This document shows positions 44,314 through 53,437 of a DNA stretch of 64,000 bases, piece by piece (within the stretch, counting starts at the first letter, position 1; every line of letters starts with the position of its first letter). Below the pieces are notes generated by a model. The model did not search any database. It saw only the letters and a list, made by a program, of their open reading frames with translations, and was not told the origin of the DNA. The position numbers and the translations under genes are program-made. The stretch is from Acidobacteriaceae bacterium KBS 146 (GTDB lineage Bacteria > Acidobacteriota > Terriglobia > Terriglobales > Acidobacteriaceae): the NCBI GenBank assembly GCA_000688615.1, contig JHVA01000001.1, positions 3,410,001 through 3,474,000 on the forward strand. The letters are read 5' to 3'.

Positions 44314-45156
44314 ATGAGGATCTCGGAATGGATTCAAGGTGGCTTTGCTGTCCTCTTCTGTCTGGCTGCATGGACGACGGTCTTTACGTCGCGTCCGCTT
44401 CCAACTCGGCGCCGCTGGATCGTCACAGGCCTGGCTGCGTTTGCTGTGGGGAGCATCGCTCTCGCGCAGGCGTGCAGGGGGCTGATGTCGAAGGAACATT
44501 TCCTTGTGCTGCTGGATCTCATGACGATGGTGCTGTTTCTGGTGCCGTACTGGCAGACGGGGCAGTTCTTTGTAGAACCGAATCAGAAGATTCAGGGGCG
44601 CCTGTTGAAGTTCGATCAATGGCTGTTGCCGCGTGCTTCGCGGATGTCAGGGACGGAGCGCAACTCCGTCGGGCTGGTGCTGGAGATGGCGTATCTTTCC
44701 TGCTATCCACTGGTGCCCCTGGGGGTGCTGGCGATCTACGCCACGGGACTTCAGAACAGGATCGACGGCTTCTGGCTGGTGTTGCTGGTGGCGACGTATC
44801 TCTGTTACGCCATCACCCCGCTGGTGCCCGCGCTTCCCCCGCGCTCATTGATCGATCGAGAGAGCACGAGCCCGGCGTACCTCGTCCGGGCGAACAAGGG
44901 ACGGCTCCTCAATCGATGGATTCTGAGGCATGGCAGCATTCACGCGATCTCGTTTCCGAGCGCACATGTGGCCTCGGCGTTTGCGATTGCGCTCGTGTTT
45001 TTGTACTACGCTCCGATGGTGGGGATGATCTTTCTTGCGATTGCCATCATGATTTCGTTGGGAGCGGTCATCGGACGATATCACTATGCGCTGGATGTGC
45101 TGGCGGGGGGCGCGACCGCGTTGGTGGTCTTTATTTTGACTTACCGGTACTTCTAA
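44314..45156 (+). CDS. PAP2-superfamily membrane phosphatase
   Basis: 280 residues with about six helices. The PAP2 motifs are seen at the C-terminus: SFPSAHVASAFA (SGH-like block) and GRYHYALDVLAGGATAL (block 3), with the first block near PPRSLIDRES less typical. Such enzymes remove phosphate from lipids or undecaprenyl pyrophosphate. The start is preceded by AGGGAGACG. It is convergent with the methyltransferase. Confidence 0.82.
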   Translation: MRISEWIQGGFAVLFCLAAWTTVFTSRPLPTRRRWIVTGLAAFAVGSIALAQACRGLMSKEHFLVLLDLMTMVLFLVPYWQTGQFFVEPNQKIQGRLLKFDQWLLPRASRMSGTERNSVGLVLEMAYLSCYPLVPLGVLAIYATGLQNRIDGFWLVLLVATYLCYAITPLVPALPPRSLIDRESTSPAYLVRANKGRLLNRWILRHGSIHAISFPSAHVASAFAIALVFLYYAPMVGMIFLAIAIMISLGAVIGRYHYALDVLAGGATALVVFILTYRYF

Positions 45157-45232
45157 GATCACGCCGCCTTCCTGTCGCGAACATCAGCCGGCGCGAGGTC
45201 AGCTGCGATGTTCGCGACAGGGAGGTCCGGAG

Positions 45233-46270
45233 TTACTTGACCCCTACGACCATGGAGTCTGGCCCGACGAGGTGTTCGACATAGGCTTCGCGGAAGCCCG
45301 CTTCTTTCATCCAGCCGATACAGTCGGCTCCCGTGTAGTCGAAGCCGCCTTCGGTTTCGATGAGCATGTTGAGGCTCATCATCAGGCCGAAGGCATTCGT
45401 GGAACGGTCGTCGTCGATGATGGCGTCGTAGACGACCAGCGAGCCTCCCGGTTGGAGGGTGTCGAAGGCTTTTTTGATCAGCGTCTTCTTCTGCTCGAGG
45501 TTCCAATCGTGCAGGATGTGTCCCATGGTGATGGCGTCGACCTGGGGCATGGGGTCGCGGAAGAAGTCTCCGGGCTGAAAGCGCAGGCGGTCCCTCACGG
45601 CATTCTTTTCCGCGTACTCCTCAAAGATGGGACCGCACTCGGCCAGATCGAACCCGATACCCTTCAGATGAGGATTGGCGAGCGCGATCTGGACTGCGAG
45701 GTCGCCCTGCGCTGTGCCAAGATCCGCGAAGGTCTTGTAGTTTGCCCATGGAATCTTTTGGGCGATGGCGAGGTTTGCGCCGTGGCTGATGCCGGACATG
45801 GCACTGAGAAAGTTGCGCAGGCGTGCCGGATCGGCGTAGAGAGCCGAAAAGGTTGCGGCACCTCCCTCCTGCCGGGCTTCATTCTGCTGCAGGCCGGTGC
45901 GAAGGGCTTCGGTGAGATTGCCCCAGAACCGGAAGAGCCGGGCGTTTGCCATCTCGAGGATGCCGCCGATGTAGCTGGGCTTGCGCCGATCGAGAAAGAG
46001 ATCGGTCTCTCGGGTGTTGCAGTAGCTGTCGCCGGTGCGACGAAGAAATCCGAGGGCGACCAGGGTATCGAGAAAGTCGCGAGCGGACCGTGGGTGAAGG
46101 CCGAGCCTTCCGCTCAGCGCGTCGAACTTCTCCGGGCCGTCTGCCAGCTCGGTGAAGACTCCAATCTCAACAGCACTCAAAAGCGTCTTCGACGCCCAGA
46201 ATGCCAGACCGGTCTGCAAGATGTGGTCCGGGGTAGGGCCACTGCTCTGTGTGCTCAAACTATCCTCCAT
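45233..46270 (-). CDS. O-methyltransferase (acetylserotonin/plant-type, AdoMet dependent)
   Basis: 345 residues. The N-terminus is a dimerisation winged helix ([47 protein letters not shown]). The methyltransferase core follows: [17 protein letters not shown] in motif [10 protein letters not shown] in motif [19 protein letters not shown] with the catalytic His region, and [17 protein letters not shown]. These methylate phenols or polyketides in secondary metabolism. No biosynthetic cluster surrounds it. Confidence 0.9.
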   Translation of the reverse strand: MEDSLSTQSSGPTPDHILQTGLAFWASKTLLSAVEIGVFTELADGPEKFDALSGRLGLHPRSARDFLDTLVALGFLRRTGDSYCNTRETDLFLDRRKPSYIGGILEMANARLFRFWGNLTEALRTGLQQNEARQEGGAATFSALYADPARLRNFLSAMSGISHGANLAIAQKIPWANYKTFADLGTAQGDLAVQIALANPHLKGIGFDLAECGPIFEEYAEKNAVRDRLRFQPGDFFRDPMPQVDAITMGHILHDWNLEQKKTLIKKAFDTLQPGGSLVVYDAIIDDDRSTNAFGLMMSLNMLIETEGGFDYTGADCIGWMKEAGFREAYVEHLVGPDSMVVGVK

Positions 46271-46640
46271 TCGCGAGTCGCCTCCGGCACGGAGGTCTGC
46301 CGGAACCGGCAGAGCGTCCTTTGGAGCCTCGCTCGTCTTGTCAGAAAAAATGTGTCAAGAGCCCGTGCCGGCAGAAGACCGGCTGAGGTCATGCAAACTG
46401 CACAAAACAGGCAATCTGAACGACGAAGATAAGATACGACAACTGCCGACTAGATCCGTTCAATTCTTTAGAATTAAGTAACCGGAGGATGGCTGCAGCA
46501 GGACACCCTGGTGGCTCGACCGACGTGCGGTTCCAGCGCGGGCCAAGAATGGTTCGGGCAGAGAGCGTCCGGAACACGAAGTCCGGACCTAAGTGCCATC
46601 TTTCGAAGACTTTGCGCAGAATAGATAGGGGATGGGCAGG
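46271..46640. other. Gene-free stretch of about 370 bp, no function seen
   Basis: No convincing gene. Contains a small hairpin (GTCCGG and CCGGAC about ten bases apart near 46569-46590) and AT-rich sequence with TTAGAATTAAG near 46471. The leader of the O-methyltransferase gene must lie at its left end. A small RNA cannot be ruled out from sequence alone. Confidence 0.3.
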
Positions 46641-46644
46641 TCCA

Positions 46645-46681
46645 GAAAAAAGGCACCTCGTCGGGTGGACGGGGTGCCTTT
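46645..46681 (-). terminator. Intrinsic terminator after rplI
   Basis: AAAGGCACC (46649-46657) and GGTGCCTTT (46673-46681) form the stem. On the minus strand it is followed by a run of T from 46645-46650, ending the rpsF-rpsR-rplI unit. Confidence 0.85.
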
Positions 46682-46706
46682 CAGGGTTTTCTAGCTGTAA
46701 GCCGGA

Positions 46707-47189
46707 TTATTCGGCGGAGGCGGCGGTGATCGCTTCTGCCTCGGGCTGGTCACTCTTTACGGTGACCTTCACGTGGCTGGTAACCTCGCGGTGGAGCTTG
46801 ACCGGCACGTGGTACTCACCGAGCGACTTGAGGGGCTCATCGAGCGAAATCTTGCGGCGATCGATGGTGTAGCCCTTGGCTTCCAACTCGTGCGCGATGT
46901 CGCTCGAGGTGACCGAACCGAAGAGGTGGTCGTTCTCGCCAACCTTGCGCTCGAAGACCAGTTCGACGGCATCGAGCTGGGTGGAGAACGCCTCAGCGTC
47001 GACCTTCTCCTTCGCCGACTTGCGAACGGCGGAGGCCTTCATCTGGTCGATGACGGCCTTGTTGTTCGCAGTGGCTTCGATGGCGAGCTTCTGCGGCAGC
47101 AGATAGTTGCGCCCATAACCCTCCGCGACTTTGACGACGTCGCCGCGGTGGCCGAGCTTGTTGATGTCTTCCTTAAGAATGACTTCCAT
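46707..47189 (-). CDS. rplI: 50S ribosomal protein L9
   Basis: 160 residues. MEVILKEDINKLGHRGDVVKVAEGYGRNYLLP is the canonical L9 start. The C-terminal domain (DHLFGSVTSSDIAHELEAKGY, IDRRKISLDEPLKSLGEYHVPVKLH) is full-length, with a short Ala/Glu tail. L9 spans the base of the L1 stalk in the large subunit. Third gene of rpsF-rpsR-rplI. Confidence 0.98.
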   Translation of the reverse strand: MEVILKEDINKLGHRGDVVKVAEGYGRNYLLPQKLAIEATANNKAVIDQMKASAVRKSAKEKVDAEAFSTQLDAVELVFERKVGENDHLFGSVTSSDIAHELEAKGYTIDRRKISLDEPLKSLGEYHVPVKLHREVTSHVKVTVKSDQPEAEAITAASAE

Positions 47190-47246
47190 TGCAATGTCTC
47201 CGTTCGTTCTCAGGCCACGCAGCAGCCGCGGCGGCCTGGCGATAAA

Positions 47247-47582
47247 TTAGTAGCGCGTAGCGAAGGCAAGCAGGGCGATGTTGCGCGACTGCTTGATAGC
47301 CAGCGAAAGGCGGCGCTGATGACGGGTGCAGACGCCGGTCAGGCGACGCGGAACGATCTTGCCGCGCTCAGCGACAAACGGCTGGAGCAGGCGGACATCG
47401 CGATAGGAGATAGCGTCGATCTTCTCGGTGCAGAACTTGCAGACCTTCTTGCGGCGGAAGAACTTGCGTCCTCCGGGACCGCCTGAGGGGCGCGCAGGAC
47501 GCGCACCGCCGGCAGCAGGTCCGCCGGAGCGGGGTGCGGGAGCCTGGTCGTTGGATGGAGTGCTGGTTATCTCGTCAGCCAT
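47247..47582 (-). CDS. rpsR: 30S ribosomal protein S18
   Basis: 111 residues, longer than the usual 75-90 because of a Gly/Ala/Pro-rich N-terminal tail (about residues 1-38). The core has the zinc-form cysteines VCKFC and GVCTRH, with YRDVRLLQPFVAERGKIVPRRLTG. S18 pairs with S6 in the small-subunit platform. The gap to rpsF is 167 bp and contains no ssb gene. Confidence 0.97.
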   Translation of the reverse strand: MADEITSTPSNDQAPAPRSGGPAAGGARPARPSGGPGGRKFFRRKKVCKFCTEKIDAISYRDVRLLQPFVAERGKIVPRRLTGVCTRHQRRLSLAIKQSRNIALLAFATRY

Positions 47583-47749
47583 GAGTAATTTTCCTCTTTC
47601 GTTCGTTGAACCTTTGCCGCTCCAGACCCGCGATGGAGTCTTTGGACATGGGCTCCTGAGAGCTGCATGGAAGCGGGTTCAGGCGATTCGTCGTGCGTTG
47701 TGCGGCGTTCGTTGCTGAAGCGTCGCAGATCTTAGTGAGAACGTGAAAT

Positions 47750-48181
47750 CTAGACCGCTGCAGCTTCGGGGGCAGAGCCTTCGACAGCGGCAACAGGAGC
47801 CTCGGTGCTGCTCGGTTCGCTGGGGGTCACTGCGGCGCTGCGCTTGACCTTGGTGTCGCGGATAGCCTTGACCTTGGCCAGACGCTTTTCCTCTTCGTCG
47901 ATGCGGACAGTGATGAACTTGATGACCTGTTCGGAGACGCGGAGGCGGCGCTCGATCTCACTGACGAGCGAGCCGTCGGCGAGGATGGTCATCAGGACAT
48001 AGATGCCGTCGTTGAACTTGCGAACGGTGTAGGCGAGGCGGCGACGTCCCATCTTCTCGGTGGACTTGATCTCTCCGCCACCGTCGGTGACGTTCTTCTG
48101 GAAGCCCTCGATCAGCTTGTCGAGGTCTGCCTCTTCCACGTCCGGGCGGACGATGTACATGACTTCATAAGTACGGCTCAT
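47750..48181 (-). CDS. rpsF: 30S ribosomal protein S6
   Basis: 143 residues. MSRTYEVMYIVRPDVEEADLD and KMGRRRLAYTVRKFNDGIYVLM are the S6 beta sheet. The tail after EEEKRLAK is Ala/Glu-rich and long. S6 and S18 bind together to 16S rRNA and, in many bacteria, to their own mRNA. First gene of the unit rpsF-rpsR-rplI. Confidence 0.98.
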   Translation of the reverse strand: MSRTYEVMYIVRPDVEEADLDKLIEGFQKNVTDGGGEIKSTEKMGRRRLAYTVRKFNDGIYVLMTILADGSLVSEIERRLRVSEQVIKFITVRIDEEEKRLAKVKAIRDTKVKRSAAVTPSEPSSTEAPVAAVEGSAPEAAAV

Positions 48182-48196
48182 GCGTTCACTTCTTTC

Positions 48197-48215
48197 TGCG
48201 AAGTTCTGCTTCGCA
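48197..48215 (-). promoter_or_regulatory. Hairpin in the rpsF leader, possible S6:S18 site
   Basis: TGCGAAG and CTTCGCA pair across a 5-base loop 16 bp upstream of the rpsF start, next to CGCCGAGCGG. An S6:S18-binding leader is known in many bacteria; the match here is only suggestive. Confidence 0.3.
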
Positions 48216-48267
48216 CCGCTCGGCGATGTTCTGTCGAGCCGGTATGGAATCTACTGCGTTCATGCTT

Positions 48268-48882
48268 CTACTTCCCGCCATCGGTATCCTTGTCGGGCCG
48301 ACGGTTGAACTCGTTCATTGCGGCGCTGACGCCTTTGGTCAGCACCGTCTCGACTGCAATCTTCACGCGGTCGAGCACCTCATCCAGCAGCGCAAGCTCC
48401 TGCTTGCGCATCGGCGTCAGCAGATAATCCCTGCCACCCGCCCTAATCTCTCTGCCATCCTCCAGCGGCGGTTTCCCGATGCCGATACGGATGCGAATCC
48501 ATTCTTCTGTTCCAAGCACACCGGAGACTGATTTGACTCCGTTGTGCCCGTTTGCCGAACCGCGCTGTGCGACTCGGAACTGGCCGAGCGGAAATGCCAG
48601 CTCGTCGTAGAGAACGATGACATCGGTTGCGACGTCCTCTATGCCGAGCTCATGAACAAGCGCGGCGACAGAAAGCCCGCTCAGGTTCATGAAGGTCTCA
48701 GGCTTTGCCAGCAGGACATCTTCGCCTGCAAGCTTCGTTCTGGCCGTGAGAGCCTTGCCCCGCCGGTTGCTGACGACCACTCCGCAGCTTTCTGCGATGC
48801 GATCGATAGCCAGAAACCCGGCATTGTGGGGAGTGAACTGATACTCGATCCCTGGATTTCCAAGTCCGACGATCAGCTTCAC
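48268..48882 (-). CDS. pth: Peptidyl-tRNA hydrolase
   Basis: 204 residues. MKLIVGLGNPGIEYQFTPHNAGFLAID is the Pth signature, with Asn10 and His20 in their usual places. LLAKPETFMNLSG and VLYDELAFPLGQFRVAQRGSANGHNG follow, including the catalytic Asp. It frees tRNA from dropped peptides. Downstream of rplY in the ispE-to-rplI block. Confidence 0.97.
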   Translation of the reverse strand: MKLIVGLGNPGIEYQFTPHNAGFLAIDRIAESCGVVVSNRRGKALTARTKLAGEDVLLAKPETFMNLSGLSVAALVHELGIEDVATDVIVLYDELAFPLGQFRVAQRGSANGHNGVKSVSGVLGTEEWIRIRIGIGKPPLEDGREIRAGGRDYLLTPMRKQELALLDEVLDRVKIAVETVLTKGVSAAMNEFNRRPDKDTDGGK

Positions 48883-48945
48883 GCAAACATTTCCTTCCGT
48901 ACAAAACCAGTGCCCATCCCGAGCAGGCCCGGGATGGGCAGAATC

Positions 48946-49614
48946 TTACTTCTTGGCCGGAGCCTCAGCGGTCTCCGTCTTACCCTTCTTGGCGACTTCC
49001 GGCTCGGTCGGAGCGGCCTCAGCAGCTTCCGCCGGAGCCTCTTCCTTGATGACGGTTACGTGTGCAACCGTTGCCGTCTCTTCGCCAAGATACTTGATGG
49101 AACCGGAGTGCGGCAGGTCGGAGATGTGAATCGCGCCATGCAGCTCAAGACCGGTGACATCGACGTCGATGTGGCTCGGAATGTCGCCGGGAAGGCACTC
49201 GATTTCGACCTCACGCAGAATGTGATCGAGAATTCCGCCTTGGTTTTTGACGCCGGTCGGTACGCCGATCAGCTGGACGGGAACCGAGACGCGCATGGCC
49301 TTATCCATCGCGATGCGCTTGAGGTCGATGTGGAGCAGCTTGCCCTTGATGGGCTCGTGCTGCCAGTCGACGATCATGGCCTTCGTGCCGGCTCCGCCCT
49401 CGATGTTGAGATCGAAGATGGTGTTGTGGCCGGACTCAGAGTGAAGAATCTTGGTGATGATCTTGGGGTCGACCGTGACGGCGATGGCATCCTGTCCCGC
49501 GCCGTAGACGACTGCGGGAATCTTGCCGGCGACGCGAACGCGACGAGCGGCATTCTTGTTGAACTTGCCCTCGCGAGGGGTGGCGACGACTGCATCGAAC
49601 GTTGCTACTGCCAT
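48946..49614 (-). CDS. rplY: 50S ribosomal protein L25/general stress protein Ctc
   Basis: About 222 residues from the ATG at 49614 (GAAAGGAAAGCAG before it). The start ATFDAVVATPREGKFNKNAARRVR and GKIPAVVYGAGQDAIAVTVD belong to the L25 domain. The Ctc-type C-terminal domain follows (IDLKRIAMDKAMRVSVPVQLIGVPTGV, GGILDHILREVEIECLPGDIP), then an Ala/Glu/Lys tail. It binds 5S rRNA. Confidence 0.95.
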   Translation of the reverse strand: MAVATFDAVVATPREGKFNKNAARRVRVAGKIPAVVYGAGQDAIAVTVDPKIITKILHSESGHNTIFDLNIEGGAGTKAMIVDWQHEPIKGKLLHIDLKRIAMDKAMRVSVPVQLIGVPTGVKNQGGILDHILREVEIECLPGDIPSHIDVDVTGLELHGAIHISDLPHSGSIKYLGEETATVAHVTVIKEEAPAEAAEAAPTEPEVAKKGKTETAEAPAKK

Positions 49615-49733
49615 GTCTGCTTTCCTTTCGGGCACGAAGAAGTTTTCTCTTCGCTCCCTTTGCGGCTATGCCGCGTGATTTATACAGCGCCTGCTACCTG
49701 CTGGCTTCGCCCCGACAGCGGCGGAACCAAACT

Positions 49734-50816
49734 TTAGTTGAAGAGCGAGCTGACGCTCGTCTCCATGTGAATGCTCTCAATGGCGCGGCCGAGAAGACCG
49801 GCGATGGAGAGCACCTTGATCTTGCCCACCTTCTGCGCTTCCTCGCGCAGAGGGATGGTGTTGGTCACGATCACCTGTTTGAGCCGTGACTCACGAATGC
49901 GCTCGATGGCCGGACCCGAGAGCACCGCATGCGTCGCGCACGCGTAAACCTCTTTTGCCCCCTGGTCGAGCAGGGCATCAGCCGTCTTGACCAGCGTTCC
50001 GGCGGTATCGATGATGTCGTCGAGGATGAGGCAGGTCCGGCCGCGTACATCGCCGATAACGTTCATCACCTCGGTGACATTGATGTCGGTCCGCCGCTTG
50101 TCGACGATGGCCAACGGTACATCCAGCTTCTTGGCGAAGAATCTCGCCCTCTCCACGCCGCCGGCATCGGGGGAAACGACCGTCAGGTCCGGCAGGTTGA
50201 GATCCCGGAAGTAGCTCACCAGAACCGGGCTTGCGAACAGGTGATCGACCGGGATGTTGAAGAATCCTTGAATCTGCGCGGCGTGCAGATCGACCAGCAG
50301 AGCGCGGTTTGCACCGGCTGTGGTGAGAAGATCGGCCACCAGCTTGGACGTGATGGCAACGCGGGGCCGGTCCTTGCGGTCCTGCCGGGCGTAGCCGTAG
50401 TACGGAATCACGACCGTAATCCGGCCGGCGGAGGCGCGTTTGAGCGCGTCCATCATGATGAGCAGCTCCACGAGGTGCTGGTCAACCGGAAAACATGTCG
50501 GCTGCACGAGAAAGACGTCCGCACCGCGAACGTTCTCGAGCAGCTGAAAATGAACCTCTCCGTCGGAGAAACGCTGCAGACGGCTCTCGCCCATCGGCAC
50601 CCCAACGAACTTGCAGATCTCCTCGCACAGGGCGATATTGGAGGATCCACAAAAAATCTTCATGCGCTTATTCTCACTCTGCCGCGGAGCGCGCTTTTTC
50701 TCCGCTGCCTTGGGCTGTCCGGCAGATTGGGCCGGTGCAGGCTGGGAGCTGGTTTCAGCTTCCTCAACCTGACCCTGAATAGGGGAAAGAACTGCAGTCG
50801 CGTCTTGTTCGTTCAC
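49734..50816 (-). CDS. prs: Ribose-phosphate pyrophosphokinase (PRPP synthetase)
   Basis: About 360 residues from the GTG at 50816, chosen because GGAGG lies 8 bases before it (50824-50828). The catalytic part begins near residue 50 (KIFCGSSNIALCEEICKFVGV), with FSDGEVHFQLLENVRGADVFLVQ, YYGYARQDRKDRPR and the PRPP-loop region VCLILDDIIDTAGTL-like RTCLILDDIIDTAGTLVKTA. A Gln/Ala/Pro-rich N-terminal extension of about 45 residues is unusual for this family of about 315. It makes PRPP for nucleotides, His and Trp. It follows tRNA-Gln and ispE. Confidence 0.96.
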   Translation of the reverse strand: MNEQDATAVLSPIQGQVEEAETSSQPAPAQSAGQPKAAEKKRAPRQSENKRMKIFCGSSNIALCEEICKFVGVPMGESRLQRFSDGEVHFQLLENVRGADVFLVQPTCFPVDQHLVELLIMMDALKRASAGRITVVIPYYGYARQDRKDRPRVAITSKLVADLLTTAGANRALLVDLHAAQIQGFFNIPVDHLFASPVLVSYFRDLNLPDLTVVSPDAGGVERARFFAKKLDVPLAIVDKRRTDINVTEVMNVIGDVRGRTCLILDDIIDTAGTLVKTADALLDQGAKEVYACATHAVLSGPAIERIRESRLKQVIVTNTIPLREEAQKVGKIKVLSIAGLLGRAIESIHMETSVSSLFN

Positions 50817-51081
50817 GATGAAACCTCCAGGCTGGTTGACCTTGAATAGTTCCTGCTGCTTTCGTCTCAACGGAGCCTTGTTGCGACTCCGCGTTCCATC
50901 AAAATCCTTGTAGCGAATCCCTGAAACTACGTAAGACTGTCTTTCTCAAAAACTTTTGATCCTGATACTCGGCCTGTTCTTTGGTAATGTCTGCAGGCCG
51001 CAGGAGCTCAAATCTTTACTTCGGCGGCATATTATTGCCGCAAAATCCCTAAATTGCACTTTCCGCTGGCGAGCGACTTTC

Positions 51082-51155
51082 TGGCTGGGCGACTAGGATT
51101 CGAACCTAGACTGAGTGCGTCAAAGGCACTTGACCTACCGTTAGTCGATCGCCCA
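51082..51155 (-). tRNA. tRNA-Gln (anticodon TTG)
   Basis: On the minus strand the 5' arm TGGGCGA pairs with TCGCCCA, followed by G and an encoded CCA. The anticodon stem AGTGC/GCACT holds the loop CTTTGAC, giving anticodon TTG. The T arm has GGTTCGAATCC. All four arms are intact. It lies between ispE and prs. Confidence 0.95.
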
Positions 51156-51188
51156 GTAAATGACCGCGTTCGTTATCGGCGGTCGATG

Positions 51189-52235
51189 TCACTCTGCGAA
51201 CATTCTCGTCCAGTACAGCTTGCGGGGCAAGGTTGTCGTAAACAAAGCCCTGATGCCCGCGTTCTGGACGCGTTGTTGAGCCGCTTTGGCGTCCGCCTCG
51301 GACCGGTAAAGCCCGAACAGAGCCGAACCCGAGCCTGAGAGCGCTGCATACAGCGCCGGGCCGGATTCATCGCCGGAGGTACCCATCAATTGCCGCTTGA
51401 TTTCACGCAAGGAGGGATAAGCAGGAAAGACGACCTGTTCAAAGTCGTTTTCGACCCCGGTGCGGACAAGCGAGAGAAGGGTATTCTCCGCCAGATCATC
51501 CTCCTGGCTGCTCTGACCCTGGTCAGAACCTCCCTGCGTATCGGCCTTTTTGGGACCGGCAGGGTTCGAGCCATGAATGATACCGGAAGTGCCTGGCTCC
51601 GCATACAACGATGCGTAAGCGAGACTCAACTCGCTTAGTCTATCGGGTTTAGCGGGGCGCGTCAATTCGAGAGCGTCCCAGTCGCGGAAGGCCTGAGGGG
51701 TAGAGACCCCCACGTTAGGGACGGCTATCACGCAGAAAAGGCTTGGAATATCGGGAATGGCGAAGACCTGTTCGCCCCTTCCGAGGCCCAGAACGGAACC
51801 ACCGATCAGGAAAAGGGGGACGTCTGAGCCGACGTCCGCAGCCAGTTGAAGGCGTTGGGGACCGGGAAGAGCGGTGCCCAGCTCACGCTCGAGCCCGATG
51901 AGGGCTGCTGCGGCGTTCGCGCTGCCTGCTCCCATGCCGCCCTGCACAGGGAGGCGCTTCTCTATATGGATAGAAACTTCGGCCTGGAGGCTGAGGGCAG
52001 CGAGCGCCCGCTCGACCATCTTCCAGGCGGTGTTGCGCTGGTCCTGAGGAACCCGCTGGTCGTTCGAGGTGATGACGAGGGAGGCTTTGCCCGAGCGTTT
52101 CGCCGAGACCGTGACCAGGTCATGCAGGTCCAGGGTCTGGTAGAGAGTGGTCAGCGCGTGGAAGCCGTCCGACCGAACCGGACCAATCGCCAGTCCGAGA
52201 TTGATCTTCGAGTACGAACGGATGCAAGTAGACAT
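51189..52235 (-). CDS. ispE: 4-diphosphocytidyl-2-C-methyl-D-erythritol kinase
   Basis: About 348 residues from the ATG at 52235 (GGGGAA before it). MSTCIRSYSKINLGLAIGPVRSDGFHAL is the IspE start. LPVQGGMGAGSANAAAALIGLER is the GHMP kinase ATP loop. SDVPLFLIGGSVLGLGRGEQV and the C-terminal GSGSALFGLY complete it. It phosphorylates CDP-methylerythritol in the non-mevalonate isoprenoid pathway. A polar insert of about 37 residues (near 212-248, rich in Gly, Gln and Asp) makes it longer than the usual 280-300. Confidence 0.95.
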   Translation of the reverse strand: MSTCIRSYSKINLGLAIGPVRSDGFHALTTLYQTLDLHDLVTVSAKRSGKASLVITSNDQRVPQDQRNTAWKMVERALAALSLQAEVSIHIEKRLPVQGGMGAGSANAAAALIGLERELGTALPGPQRLQLAADVGSDVPLFLIGGSVLGLGRGEQVFAIPDIPSLFCVIAVPNVGVSTPQAFRDWDALELTRPAKPDRLSELSLAYASLYAEPGTSGIIHGSNPAGPKKADTQGGSDQGQSSQEDDLAENTLLSLVRTGVENDFEQVVFPAYPSLREIKRQLMGTSGDESGPALYAALSGSGSALFGLYRSEADAKAAQQRVQNAGIRALFTTTLPRKLYWTRMFAE

Positions 52236-52337
52236 GTTCCCCAATTCTAAATTGTGTGAGATTATGGCTTCCTCCCCGAAAAGAAGCCGGCCCCCTGAAT
52301 TTCTGTTCACAGAGATGCACGATGGAGGACCAAGCGG

Positions 52338-53360
52338 ATGCCAACGGACGATCGTTCGGTTGCAGTGGTGATTCCTGTCTATAACGGGGAGAAGTATCTC
52401 GAGGAAACTCTGAAGAGCGTTCTGCGGCAGACGCTTCAGCCCTCGGAAATTGTAGTGATCAATGACGGGTCCACGGATCGTTCTCTTGAGATCGCGCGCG
52501 GATTTGAGCCGGGGGTCCGCGTCCTCTCGCGGTTGAACAGGGGAGTCTGTGCTACGCGTAACTTCGGCGCCTCAATCACAAGTGCTTCGTGGCTGGCCTT
52601 TCTGGATCACGACGATGTGTGGGAGCCGAATTTCCTCGCTCGCATGACGGCCCTGATGGCCGACGTCCCGGACGCAACCTTCGTATATGCGGATCGCCGC
52701 ATCCTGTCCGAGGACCCGGATACGGGCACCTTCGCCCTCTCCGACCCGCAGTCCATGCCGAAGCCAGAGATGCTCTCCACCCACCTGCAGGACCGCTGTC
52801 CTTTTACGCCATGCTCAGCTCTCATCCATCGTCAGGCATTCTTCGCGGCCGGTGGATTCGACGTACGGCATAACGGGGTCGAGGACTGGGACTTGTGGCT
52901 TCGACTGACTTTTCAAAAGGTGCGGTTCGCACAGTGCTGTGAACCGCTGGTGCAGTACAGAGTTCATTCCGCGAATGCCAGCCGGCACGCACTCAGGATG
53001 CTTGCCGTCAGCTTCAGAGTGCTGGACCGGAATCTTGGTCCACGCATGAAACCTTTCGAGCGCATGATGAAGTTAAGCAAGGTCAAGAGCCGGCTCGAGG
53101 CAGAGGCCGCTATTCTGATGCGCGAGAATGCAACGCCCGGCAGCCTCTCGATGATGCTGCGATCGATCATGCGGCATCCCCTTCATGAAAGGCGCCGCTA
53201 CCCGATCGCGCTGCACATGCTTCTATCGAGAACGAAAGCGGTCCCATTGCTTCTAACCGACAGGGAGCGCGTTCGTTCGTCTCTCGCGGTACTCTCCGGC
53301 GAGGTCTTGACCCAGTATCAGGAACTCAAGGATTCGGGCGAGCATGTGGTGCAGCATTGA
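52338..53360 (+). CDS. Family 2 glycosyltransferase
   Basis: 340 residues. VAVVIPVYNGEKYLEETLKSVLRQT and IVVINDGSTDRSLEIA are the GT2 nucleotide-binding start. ASWLAFLDHDDVWEPNFL is the metal-binding DxD, and FAAGGFDVRHNGVEDWDLWLRL the acceptor-side ED motif. It transfers a sugar from a nucleotide donor, perhaps for surface polysaccharide. No other glycan genes are adjacent; it is divergent from ispE. Confidence 0.92.
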   Translation: MPTDDRSVAVVIPVYNGEKYLEETLKSVLRQTLQPSEIVVINDGSTDRSLEIARGFEPGVRVLSRLNRGVCATRNFGASITSASWLAFLDHDDVWEPNFLARMTALMADVPDATFVYADRRILSEDPDTGTFALSDPQSMPKPEMLSTHLQDRCPFTPCSALIHRQAFFAAGGFDVRHNGVEDWDLWLRLTFQKVRFAQCCEPLVQYRVHSANASRHALRMLAVSFRVLDRNLGPRMKPFERMMKLSKVKSRLEAEAAILMRENATPGSLSMMLRSIMRHPLHERRRYPIALHMLLSRTKAVPLLLTDRERVRSSLAVLSGEVLTQYQELKDSGEHVVQH

Positions 53361-53437
53361 TCGAGGTACCGCTTTGAGTGAGCAATTCGATTGATCTTCG
53401 CAAGGAGGAACAGGCTGCGAGCGCGCGAGTGTGATTT

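Noticed and set aside
46489..46872. Plus-strand frame beginning in the gap before rplI with GGAGG directly at ATG
   Set aside because: No spacing between GGAGG and ATG, and it runs through the terminator and antisense of rplI.
50990..51050. Hairpin GCGGCA/TGCCGC between tRNA-Gln and prs as a terminator
   Set aside because: Stem is only 6 bp and no T-run follows on the minus strand, so it is more likely a processing or chance structure.
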